DNA from: Sclerotiophoma versabilis
Taxonomy: Eukaryota; Ascomycota; Dothideomycetes; Pleosporales; Didymellaceae
Direction of reading: 5' to 3'
Assembly (NCBI GenBank): GCA_012274445.1
Contig: JAAROD010000044.1
Location: 868,001-932,000 of the forward strand
DNA: 64,000 bases
Shown here: positions 55,265 through 64,000 of the stretch, in pieces
Layout of the letters: each line of letters begins with the position of its first letter
Position numbering within the stretch: the stretch's first letter is position 1
The notes under the pieces: model-generated
Told to the model about the DNA's origin: nothing
The model's input: only the letters and a program-made list of their open reading frames with translations
Database searches by the model: none
Position numbers and translations under genes: made by a program

Positions 55265-56939
55265 CTAGCCGCTCGTTGTGACTTCTTGTCCAGCTGGGTC
55301 CATCATTAGCTTCTTAACCAAAGGACAAATGTTACGACTCACCCATTGTACAGCAGCAGTGCAACCAAAGAACGCAAACACGACCACGATCATCGTGATG
55401 TATCCCTTCTGCCAGTATGGAGCATCAGTTGCAGGATATAGCGTAATGCCCCAGAATGTGTATAATATCGACTGTACCATACTCATGACATAGAGAATCA
55501 CAGAGCGTGTTGCATCGTCTCCATCACGCTGACAGATGATACTAGCCCAGCCGTACAAGATGGGGTTGACGATGTACGAGGTACCAGCAAGGTAAAATGC
55601 GAAGAAAGTTCCGGCAGTGGAGAGAGTCGGGATAAGAAGGAGAATGGCGACCAAGAGTTGCAGGGTGCCTGCAAGGATGACCATAGGTATGCGTCGATTC
55701 GTCATGTCGATTACGTACCCAGCGCCGATGTTCGACACAATGGAAACTGCCTGAATACCTAGTGGGTAGGTAGTGGTAGCGTAAGATGGAAACTTCTCAA
55801 TGTTGGCCTTCATCCAAAGTAAGAATAGCCCTTGCAACACAATGGCTTCGAGCGCACATCCAACGACTGAGTATAACGTCAGGATATAGAAGTTAGGCGA
55901 AGCGAACAGTCGCTTGAACAGGGACTTGACGCTGATGTCATGGCCCCAGTTCTTCTTTGGTGGGAGGCGGTCGATAGCTAGCTGGATCTCTTCTTTGCTG
56001 AGGTATGGTGCGTTGGTCGATTCGGGCAGATTTGGGAAGAATGCCAGGCCAAAAATGCCAAACGGTACGCCCATGGCGCCGTCTACAGTGCGATCAGTAA
56101 TGCAATTAGGCATAGAAGCGTGAACTTACTGATGATAAAAACCCATTGCCAGCCTGCAAGCGCTGTCTGACCGTGTAGTCCCTCGTTCATGGCCGTCATC
56201 ATGACTCCAGCGAACATGCTACCAATCTGACCGATTGCGGTAAAGATAGCGGTGCGCTTGGCGATCTCTAAAGGCTTGTACCACGAGCCCAAGATGTAGA
56301 TTGTGCCACTGTACAGACTTGACTCGAACAATCCTTGGAAGAAGCGCACTACGCAGAGCTGCTCATATGTTTTGCATGCAGCACAAACCATGGTCAAGCC
56401 GGACCAGACGAGTAAAGTGAACGGCAGCCAGAAGCGAGGAGCGACTTTCTGGATGATAAGGGCGTGTGGTATCTGACCAACGCAGGCGCTGTTGTGTATC
56501 AGTGCTATGCATGATAAATGACTTCTCTTTGGAAATCATACCCTGCGGTAAACATAGCGACCAGGATGCTGTATTGGTTGCCCCTGAGATTTAGAGACTC
56601 CTTAAGTCCCGACACCTAGTTTACCATGTCAGAGAAGCATTTTGTCGATTTCATATCTGGTGGGCGTACATATGCATTTGCAAAAGCAGATCGATCTTCC
56701 GAATGTTAGCTCATGGAACTGTAGCCTTGTCTAGCTACACAGACCTAAGTAATTGAAGAAATACGCTGCACAGCAATAGACCTATCGTAGATCAATACAT
56801 GCTCAATCCTGCAAACGCTATGTATCTCACCAGAATGAAGCAATCTAGAACAGGGAGTCAGTTGTTGTCTCGCAATTGCAAACAATGCACACACACCAAG
56901 CTTGCGAACCAGCCGCCTCTCAATATTTGAGCCTGCCAT
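55265..56939 (-). CDS. MFS transporter, Dal5/anion:cation symporter type
   Basis: Seven exons: 56939-56897, 56844-56831, 56781-56745, 56695-56670, 56615-56542, 56488-56130 and 56082-55265, giving 456 residues. The spliced N-terminus is MAGSNIERRLVRKLDCFILV, then YCCAAYFFNYLDRSAFANAY and VSGLKESLNLRGNQYS. This is the opening of the allantoate/pantothenate (Dal5, Fen2/Liz1) family. Later signatures include GQIPHALIIQKVAPRFWLP, VVRFFQGLFESSLYSGTIY (usual R-F-x-x-G-x-x-E pattern) and WYKPLEIAKRTAIF. The second half has six more helices and ends LVKKLMMDPAGQEVTTSG. The substrate is probably a small organic anion or vitamin; which one cannot be told. All introns are 47-54 nt with GT...AG. Exon 2 is only 14 nt. 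Slightly short for the family (about 490), the central loop being compact. Confidence 0.87.
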
Positions 56940-57547
56940 TGCGCTCAGAGGGGTACTCAATTTGGAATACCCTATGGCACGGTTTTGTGACACCAACATC
57001 ATCTTCCACAGGTCTAGGAACACCTTTGGTAGAAGGTCAGCGGCTCGCCCCGCAAGTGGAGCAAATCAACACGCGGGCACCATGCTGGATGTTGGCGAGC
57101 CAATGACGAAGTGCCATTTGATAAGCGGCTGTCGCGTCCGCGAAAAATTGTTATTGCGACTACGGACCTGGCTCTTAGCTTGAAGTGTGGACTTCTCCTT
57201 CTCCTTCAGTCGAAGTCCTGTGGATCAAGATTCGGCGGGACCCCGCTGCCAGTGTTGTGACGATCAACCTCCTCCGGCACAGTGATTGTGTATATAGGAC
57301 ACTCAACTCAAACTATGCACATTCGGTGAGACCAAAGCTCATTGATTAGCAAAGAAAAATAAGATAGATCTTGAGTATAACGCGTCCGCCTGCAGGCAGT
57401 AGTAGGGCTCGATCATGGAATCGCAACCACGACAAGTGTACACGAAATTTCTCAGCTCTCTCTTGGGTCAATCTTCGACTTAAACACCAAATTGAAATCC
57501 CCACTTCAGATCTCAAAACACGACACTATCTCTTGAAAATTATTAAA
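56940..57547. promoter_or_regulatory. Divergent promoter region (MFS transporter / esterase)
   Basis: 608 bp between divergent ATGs. Open frame upstream of the esterase ATG (from 57371) is probably 5' leader. No specific site recognised. Confidence 0.45.
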
Positions 57548-58264
57548 ATGGGGCCTTCTTCCATTGTCATCCTGCCTACAGCACCTCATACGCACACGAT
57601 TATCTTCCTACATGGCCGAGGCTCGAATGCTGTAGAGTTCTGCTCAGAAATCTTTGGGTCGCAGGATAGTTCAGACAAGTTCTTCACCCAACTATTGCCT
57701 GGCGTCAAATTGGTATTTCCCTGCGCGAAGAAGACCTGGGCTGAGACTGATCAAGAGGAAATATACCAATGGTTCGACATCACCAGTGTCCAAAACACCC
57801 AAGAAAACCCAGAGATCCAGAGACCTGGTATTTACGATAGTAGAGCCCAGCTACTCCGTGACATCGACGAAGAAGCTCAGCAAGTACCGCTCAGCAACAT
57901 CATCGTGGCAGGCATGAGTCAAGGCTGCGCAACCGCCCTCTACACACTGCTCTCCATGGACATTCGCGTCGGTGGCTTCTTTGGGTTATGTGGATGGCTG
58001 CCTTTAGCTGAGGAGCTGTCAAAAGAGCATGGTTCTTCAGAAAGGCCCAAGGATATGAGGACGATGCCGATTCTTCTGCAGCACAGCAAAGATGACGATG
58101 TTGTGCTCATCGCCAATAGTGAGCTGATGCATGCCTGCCTGCATGAGATGGGGATGAAGGTGAAATGGCAACAGTTTGACCAAGGAGGCCATTGGTTAAA
58201 TGAGCCAGAGGGCATGGATGGTATCGTGGAGTTCATCAGGGGCGTTATGACAGGTGTGCTTTAG
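57548..58264 (+). CDS. Phospholipase/carboxylesterase, acyl-protein thioesterase-like
   Basis: Intronless, 238 residues from MGPSSIVILPTAPHTHTIIF. It has the alpha/beta-hydrolase pattern of the APT1/lysophospholipase family: IIFLHGRGSNAVEF, the nucleophile elbow AGMSQGCATAL (Ser124), LQHSKDDDVVLI with catalytic Asp at 182/183, and QGGHWLN (His215). Family members remove S-acyl groups from proteins or hydrolyse lysophospholipids in the cytosol. This one diverges from canonical Apt1 around the GFSQGG motif (here GMSQGC), so it belongs to the broader fungal esterase subgroup and the true substrate is unknown. The frame extends 59 codons upstream without an ATG-supported domain; ATG at 57548 directly precedes the first conserved strand. 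Confidence 0.87.
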   Translation: MGPSSIVILPTAPHTHTIIFLHGRGSNAVEFCSEIFGSQDSSDKFFTQLLPGVKLVFPCAKKTWAETDQEEIYQWFDITSVQNTQENPEIQRPGIYDSRAQLLRDIDEEAQQVPLSNIIVAGMSQGCATALYTLLSMDIRVGGFFGLCGWLPLAEELSKEHGSSERPKDMRTMPILLQHSKDDDVVLIANSELMHACLHEMGMKVKWQQFDQGGHWLNEPEGMDGIVEFIRGVMTGVL

Positions 58265-58554
58265 CGTGAGGATTGTCTGTCGTGGTCTGCAAACCTTCGC
58301 GATCACAATGACCTGAGTATCAAAAGAACGACTTCAAGGCTTTGAAATAAGAGATGAAGTGGCCCATAGTTTGTGTCATCAATGGAAACTTTTAAAGTGG
58401 ATGGATGAAGGTGTCACGGAGAGGCGAGGTAGCTGAGGAAACAAGAGGACAAGACATGCAGAAAATCGTCTTTGAAGACAGAGAATATTGGTTTATACCC
58501 TACAAGAACCTGAACGCCGCGCTATGCTTTTCCCAGTCAAGAGTATGATACCGT

Positions 58555-59835
58555 CTATGTGGGCTTTGCTCCATTCGTAGGTAACTCAGGGCCCCAGAAA
58601 GCATCAGAATCCTTCTGGAAGTTCTCGCGATCCATTTTTCGACGCTTAGCCTTGTGCTCATCTAGGTCTGATCCTTGTACCGCATCACGCTTCTGCGCCT
58701 GGTTTAACTTGACTAGATCTACCTTGTCAGGATCTTGACAGAGTTTGAGCTTCTTGATGAGTCTCTTAACCTCAGCCTTATGCTCTGCGTCCAGTTTTGC
58801 TTGCTCGTCTGCGGGAAGCTGAAGCTTTCGGTACGAACGGTGTGAGGACATAACTTGGGCGCATTCACGCAGTGCGCTAATCACTCTGTCATATACTGGC
58901 GAAGTGGAAGGCAGCTTGACGGAGAGGTAAAAGAGCACAAGCGGCTCGTCGGCCAAAAGGTATGCTGCAAGCCAGATCTGAGATGGTGTGTAGAGGAAGT
59001 ATACGTCTGTAAGAGCGGCAGTCTTCTTCAGGATTTGGGACGCTTGAGCGTATGAGTCGCGCATGATGCGCTTTATGAGCTGGTCTGAAGTTGCCTTTAC
59101 TGCCGGACCACCAGTATGACGTGGTAATTGATGTATTGCAGACCTCAGATCTGCAGCAGTTTTGTGGGTGCTGTAATTCGGTCCTTCATATTTGCCATTT
59201 GCCATGCTCATCAAGTCAAGCATGCCACCCTTGAGGGCTCTGAAAGGGTGCTTGACATCGAAGTTGAAGCGCAGCGCCTGCACAATGAGATACTCGGGTG
59301 CCAATATCTGCTCTGGTGTGACCTTTGTCCTTTCTGAAGAGATGTTTGCCGCAAAGTTTTCCAGACTCTGGTGTTCGCTCTCAGATTTACCTGCGAGAAA
59401 CATGGCTGTCCGGCTAATGTTCTGGGCGTGGTAGGTCATGGGCGAGTTGTAAAGGTAGAAACGACGCAGAAACTGTACAGCTGTTGCGACAGCGTTGTCG
59501 CTGAACTTGCAATGATGGCCCAACGCCATGGTTCGCTCGCAGAACTCCTCCAAGAAGGTCAACTCTTCAGCCGCTGTGAAACAGTCCACGTCCTTATCTG
59601 ATGTGACCGCATTCGGCGTATTTGCCCCGCTGCCATCGATGCCCGAGTTCCCACTTGTGCTGTCGAGCTCTGCTGTGTGGACGCGCTGGGCGCGTTGTCG
59701 CGCAACATTGAGCTTGACACGCTCGGTGGCTTGGAGGTTCGCTTTCGCGCGTTGGGCAGCGAGCTGCTCGGCGGTGAAGGACCACTGGCGGAACTGCGTC
59801 GAGGTGCGGTATAGGTCGTCTTCGTTAAGCTTCAT
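58555..59835 (-). CDS. ccl1: TFIIH/CAK cyclin Ccl1 (cyclin H)
   Basis: Single exon, 426 residues, MKLNEDDLYRTSTQFRQWSF onward, which is the cyclin H N-terminal helix signature (Y-R-x-S-x-Q-x-R-x-W). Cyclin box one is EELTFLEEFCERTMALGHHC followed by FSDNAVATAVQFLRRFYLYN and TAMFLAGKSESEH. Cyclin box two includes ILAPEYLIVQALRFNFDVKH and YTPSQIWLAAYLLADEP. A Lys/Arg/Asp-rich tail with HKAKRRKMDRENFQK follows. Cyclin H pairs with Kin28/Cdk7 in TFIIH to phosphorylate the RNA polymerase II CTD. The Ala/Ser/Gly-rich insert near residue 65 (STSGNSGIDGSGANTPN) is a fungal-type loop. Convergent with the esterase (290 bp). Confidence 0.93.
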   Translation of the reverse strand: MKLNEDDLYRTSTQFRQWSFTAEQLAAQRAKANLQATERVKLNVARQRAQRVHTAELDSTSGNSGIDGSGANTPNAVTSDKDVDCFTAAEELTFLEEFCERTMALGHHCKFSDNAVATAVQFLRRFYLYNSPMTYHAQNISRTAMFLAGKSESEHQSLENFAANISSERTKVTPEQILAPEYLIVQALRFNFDVKHPFRALKGGMLDLMSMANGKYEGPNYSTHKTAADLRSAIHQLPRHTGGPAVKATSDQLIKRIMRDSYAQASQILKKTAALTDVYFLYTPSQIWLAAYLLADEPLVLFYLSVKLPSTSPVYDRVISALRECAQVMSSHRSYRKLQLPADEQAKLDAEHKAEVKRLIKKLKLCQDPDKVDLVKLNQAQKRDAVQGSDLDEHKAKRRKMDRENFQKDSDAFWGPELPTNGAKPT

Positions 59836-61292
59836 TGTGTGTCGGGGCGCGGCGAGCGGACGCTGGAGTTGTCCCTGCCGCCAGCAATGGTGATAGAGCT
59901 CAAAAGCACCGAGGTGGCAACTTTAGCCGAGCGGCGCGGGTTGCGGTTTCTCTGCGAACATGAGTTCTCTCAGCGTCGTTTCCCTGACTTTCTGGCTGTG
60001 CACATCGCTGCAGGTCCGCAGTCAAGAACAAGGTTATCTAAAGCTTGACCATATCGTCGGTCCTTGTGCGCACCGCCAGCGACTCCAGGAGCCAGGTAGA
60101 ACATCAGACATGTCTCGGCATGCATATTTAGAGCTTTCCATCCAATCACCACGCGTCACCGCTCAGGTTGTATCGGCCTCAATCTTGCTCACATTTACTG
60201 GAAGTAGAACAGTTTAAAGATTGGGGTCACAAACTAGAAGCTCATAAGCTCTGATCATTCGCCCCTTGGTGACGCTCAGTACAGCCCAATTTCTATTCTT
60301 CAAGCTTCGAAGCTTTCACCTCCCAGGATTGCTTTACTGTCAGCCAGCGAGCCACTGCTACTGCTCCATCCATTCAAATCCGTGCCGCCGGATCATTTCT
60401 TCCACTAGCAGTAGAAGATCTTCCTAAGAGCGCTATTGGAACCTGAAAGTTCATCCTCCTCGCAGCACATTACTACACGCCTCAACGCCAAGGACAACTC
60501 TCCGCAATCTGCACTCCGCTATCTATGTACCGAGTCACGGCTCCTCCGAGATAAGAGCCGGCGTCTGCTGTGCCGTTGTTACAATGGACGCTCTTCAGCT
60601 CCGAACTTTCTGCATAACTATAAAACCGACTTCGAACGGCACATCCAAGAAGCTGCTGTTCTCTCGCCACCACAACACCACGTTCTGGATGTAAAGACTG
60701 CAGCATGCAGCTTCCGATATCCTTGAAGCTGCCTTCTCCGTCAAAAATATCCGCGGTCTTTTCGCGGTGGCTGAGGATGCAATCCTACGACCTCTTGGCA
60801 CCTTCCCAAAGAGGCACAGTCCGCCATCTCCGCTGACGGTCCGTCCAGAAGCTGTTCTACTGGTTCGCCTCGTTACTCCACATGGTGAATGACTGCAGCT
60901 TGTCGATTCCGAGCTCTAGCTTCTGTCGAACGCCCGCAAGCCAAGGGTGGACCTGATTGAGGAGCAAATCAGCAGGCGCTACCCACCTTCCACCAAGACT
61001 TTCCCAAGACGTGCCCAGCTCGCCAGTGCATGCCAACGACGACAGTAATGCTTCTACACGGGTCTTGGTAGTAAACATTGGGGTTCGGCAGTAATCTGCG
61101 ATAGGAAGGTACACAGGGTTACGCGGTGGATGCGAATCTATGGCGCATTGCACGCGACTGGGTGCTGAGCGATAGTATGCTCGCGGGATGGCCTATGTCG
61201 ATAGCACGGGGATATAAGATGGAGAGGCCTGCTCTCAGGTTCTTGGATCATCTCCATCTGCCAACCGTCAATCCGCAGTTGAATTCGCAAAG
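59836..61292. other. Divergent intergenic region with two weak ORFs
   Basis: 1.46 kb between CCL1 and the secreted protein gene. Two plus-strand frames (60436-60726 and one ending 60892) and a minus-strand frame (60857-61153) look mildly protein-like but overlap one another and carry no known motif. The CT-rich stretch before 61293 is a plausible promoter of the secreted protein. Confidence 0.45.
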
Positions 61293-62912
61293 ATGAAGTG
61301 GACAACCATTGCAACAGCTCTTGCTGCCGTGCCCTTGGCATCGGCTGCTGGATACTCCAAGGAGCAGTACCGCTCTGGCGAAGTGATGGAGAAGATGATG
61401 GCGGCGAAGGAGGTAAGACAACTCATGCTATCCTGGCCGAATGACTTCTAAACAATTCATAGGGTGCCTGGGCTAAGCAGCGCGCTGCTGGTGCCTACGA
61501 CAACAAGAAGTGGAAGGACTTCCACAAGAAGCGCACCAACAAGAACCGCATCGAGTGCAAGAATGGTCGCGTCGAGGCAGTCAAGGGCGACGCCGATCAG
61601 ACCTACAAGTGCAAGAACATCGTAAGTTAATGCAGTTGAGGTGCAAAACTGCGAGGCATTAACGCCAGTATAGGACTTGTACGACTTCAAGACGCACGAG
61701 GAACTTGGCAACCCCCCTCCCGTTTCTGAGGGATCTGGTTCGTGGGGATGGACACACAAGGGTCGTGAATTCATTGCTATTGGCCAGACTAATGGCACTG
61801 CATTTGCGGAGGTCACCTCAAAGGGTGAGCTTGAGTATCTTGGCCGCCTTCCGGCTCAGGCCTCGCCCGTCATCTGGCACGAGATGAAGAAACTGGGCGA
61901 CTACCTCTTCGTCGGTTCCGAGGGTGCAGGTCACGGAGTACAGATCTTCGATTTCAAGAAGCTCCTCAAGCTGAGCCCTAAGAAGCCTAAGACCTTTGAC
62001 CCGGCGAAAGACCTTACTGCTTGGTTCAACGACCTCACTGAGGGCGCCGGTATTGTCGGTCGTTCCCACAATGTCGTTACCAACGAGGAAAAGGGTTACG
62101 CCGTAGCTGTTGGCTCTGGCGGACGTGCAGGCCGAAACGATACCTGCGCCGGAGGTCTTATCTTCATCAACGTCGACGACATCACCAAGCCTTACAAGGA
62201 GGGTTGCGCGCCCCAGGATGGCTACGTCCATGACGCTCAATGCATCGTGTACCGTGGACCCCATAAGAAGTACTACGGCCGCGACATTTGCTATGGCTAC
62301 AACGAGGATACATTGACAATTTACGACGTCACCAACAAGAAGGGCTTCAACGCCTCGACCATAATCTCGCGCACTCCCTACAAGGGCGCCTCCTACACCC
62401 ACCAGGGTTGGGTCCTCGACCCTTACTGGCAGACCCACCTGGTCATGGATGACGAGCTCGACGAGGGCGAGATTGACGGCGGCATTGACACTGACCCCGA
62501 GTCAGTTGCCAAGGACGGTTACCCTGCCACATACATTTGGGATATCACGAACCTCGAGGCTCCTAAGAACACCGGCTACTACAAGTCCTCCACTCGCGCC
62601 GTCGACCACAACCAGTTCGTTCACGATGGTCTTGCGTACCAGTCCAACTACCAGGCCGGTCTCCGTATTCTCGATGTCAGCTCCATTCCTCGCCACCCTG
62701 ATGGCTCCCGTGTGGAGGAGATTGCATACTTCGATGTCTTCCCCGGTGATGACGCGGTTCCTGGCGGTGGTCAGGCGCTCTGGGATGCTGGTACATGGTC
62801 TCACTACACTTTCCCCAGCGGCTACACGGTCATCAACACCATTGATCGCGGTGCGTTTGTTGTCAAGCCCAAGTTCGGCCGTGGAAAGGGCAAGTACTTT
62901 GGCCAGCACTAA
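61293..62912 (+). CDS. Secreted LVIVD-repeat / choice-of-anchor-B-like protein
   Basis: Exons 61293-61412, 61463-61621 and 61674-62912 encode 505 residues. The N-terminus MKWTTIATALAAVPLASAAG is a clear signal peptide, so the protein is exported. The body is beta-propeller-like, with repeats of the LVIVD type: DLYDFKTHEELGNPPPVSEG, GWTHKGREFIAIGQTNGTA, GVQIFDFKKLLKLS, GLIFINVDDITKP, NEDTLTIYDVTNKKGF, YIWDITNLEAPKNTGYYKSS and AGLRILDVSSIPRHPDGSR. These form strands around Ile/Val-Asp-(Val/Ile) motifs. Proteins of this type in fungi are extracellular and their function is not known. Introns are 50 and 52 nt, both GTAAG...TAG. A likely N-glycosylation site is NGTA. C-terminus is basic (KFGRGKGKYFGQH). 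Confidence 0.88.
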
Positions 62913-64000
62913 GTTATGACTTATGAGAAATGGAAAGTAGCTACGTAACTCCTAATGATATTGTAAAATGCATGAAGCATCGCAAACAAACTCTCGATCC
63001 ATCTCCATACATGAACTCATGATGCAGACTGAAGGTGAACGATAGCAAGTAAACCCTGTACTTCGGACACCACCGGCCTCGGTCCAGCGTTCCGAAGCCG
63101 AAGCGTACGATATGCTATCACCAGAGATTCACACAGTTGTGTTTTCGATTCACTTGGCTTGCATGCAATCTATACCTCTCCGGAGACAGGCATTTTAGTA
63201 TTCAGGGCAGGGAGGTAAGACAGGATACGGGATTGATGCCGTGTCGCAGTGGCGATGATGCTCGAAAGAACCACGCAGACGAGAAAAGCCAGAAACGGGC
63301 AACTTCCTCCGCGCCTGGACATATTCTGAGTTGTGGAGTTGGAAGGCTAGCTAACAAGAGTAGGCCACACCAGAACTGGCACTATTTTCGTGCAATGCAC
63401 AATGCAGCCAAAGTCTTTCCACATAACATATGACATGCTATTCTTCAAAAACCGCAGTGTTAAGTAAACGCTTAGCTAACAGACGGTACATCAGTAATCA
63501 CACAAACACGTTGTCATAGTGCACCAATCGTGCTCATGTTTCTGACCAGCCAGCCATAAATAGCTCACACAGCGGCGCCATCCCGCTCGCCAACAACCCG
63601 AGCTAACTCGGAGATTTACACCTCCACTTCCTCAAAGCGTAAGACGTCCACCACGTCTTACAACATCACTGGCCACCACGTTGGCACTTGCTCAGCCCCT
63701 GTAATGCAATAGTTCAAGCCTTACAGAGATCTTCGAATTGCTGGACAGAAGCACATGATGACACCATGAATCGAGCACGAGCACAAGAGATTGCAATGCA
63801 GGGCGAGGACATGCATGCGAGAAGGAACACAACAGCAAGGAACAACAGGCGCTAGACGATGAATACGATGAACCAGTGGATATCCTGACATCAAGCTCTT
63901 CTTCAACTCTACCTCAGCACTGTATAAATCCGCTCCCTCCTCTTCTTCCATCGCATCATCCAATCTACCAACCAACTCTCTCTCTCTCTCCACAGTAACT
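62913..64000. other. Right-edge intergenic region
   Basis: 1.1 kb after the last gene. Short frames only. The window ends in a CT repeat (CTCTCTCTCTCTC) followed by CACAG, which looks like a pyrimidine-rich leader or intron acceptor of a plus-strand gene starting beyond the window. No gene is supported inside. Confidence 0.5.

Noticed and set aside
1..64000. tRNA genes, CRISPR arrays, transposon ends and a secondary-metabolite cluster
   Set aside because: No cloverleaf/B-box pattern, spaced direct repeats, terminal inverted repeats or PKS/NRPS-type genes were seen by eye; a tRNAscan or RepeatMasker run would be decisive.

Overview
The window is a stretch of nuclear chromosome from a filamentous ascomycete, most likely a Dothideomycete. 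Most genes are interrupted by introns of about 46-60 nt with GT(A/G)NGT-like donors, CTRAC/CTGAT-like branch sites and CAG/TAG acceptors. The gene set is fungal: a STE3-type pheromone receptor, the PAK kinase Cla4, Hsf1, a Pin4-type RNA-binding protein, C-5 sterol desaturase and a P5B ATPase. The genus is not determined. About 29 protein genes are supported. I see no tRNA, rRNA, CRISPR array or transposon.

Left part (1-16.2 kb): the N-terminal half of a Cla4-like kinase cut by the window edge (-), a CPA-type Na+/H+ antiporter (-), alpha-actinin (+), the DRG-family GTPase Rbg1 (-), a wax-synthase-like membrane acyltransferase (+), C-5 sterol desaturase (-), about 2.9 kb with no supported gene, and a GNAT acetyltransferase (+). 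Middle-left (16.2-30.5 kb): an FHA-domain checkpoint-type kinase (-), the tiny ribosomal protein gene eL41 (+), the STE3 receptor (-), an orphan membrane protein (+), an HSL-type alpha/beta hydrolase (+) and a P5B ATPase (+).

Middle-right (30.5-50.7 kb): Pin4-like RRM/R3H protein (-), Lin1/CD2BP2-like GYF protein (-), Ufd1 (+), a cluster of three paralogous small basic Myb/SANT-like proteins (one -, two +), an OCRL-like inositol polyphosphate 5-phosphatase (-), the decapping activator Dcp1 (+), a stand-alone GAR synthetase (+) and Hsf1 (-). Right (50.7-64 kb): a 3.2-kb gap without a supported gene, lipid-droplet-type hydrolase (+), Dal5-type MFS transporter (-), acyl-protein thioesterase-like esterase (+), TFIIH cyclin Ccl1 (-) and a secreted LVIVD-repeat protein (+).

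These are mostly conserved housekeeping or regulatory genes, not a pathway cluster. Transcription direction alternates almost gene by gene, giving many convergent pairs with 140-450 bp between stops and divergent pairs that share a short promoter. Several exon models had to be built by hand because the coding sequence is split into short exons: Rbg1 with a 15-nt exon, the MFS transporter with a 14-nt exon, and Ufd1 and the antiporter with apparent GC-AG introns. The most unusual items are the Myb-like paralog cluster, the GAR synthetase without its usual AIR synthetase partner domain, and the GC-AG intron directly after the Ufd1 start codon.
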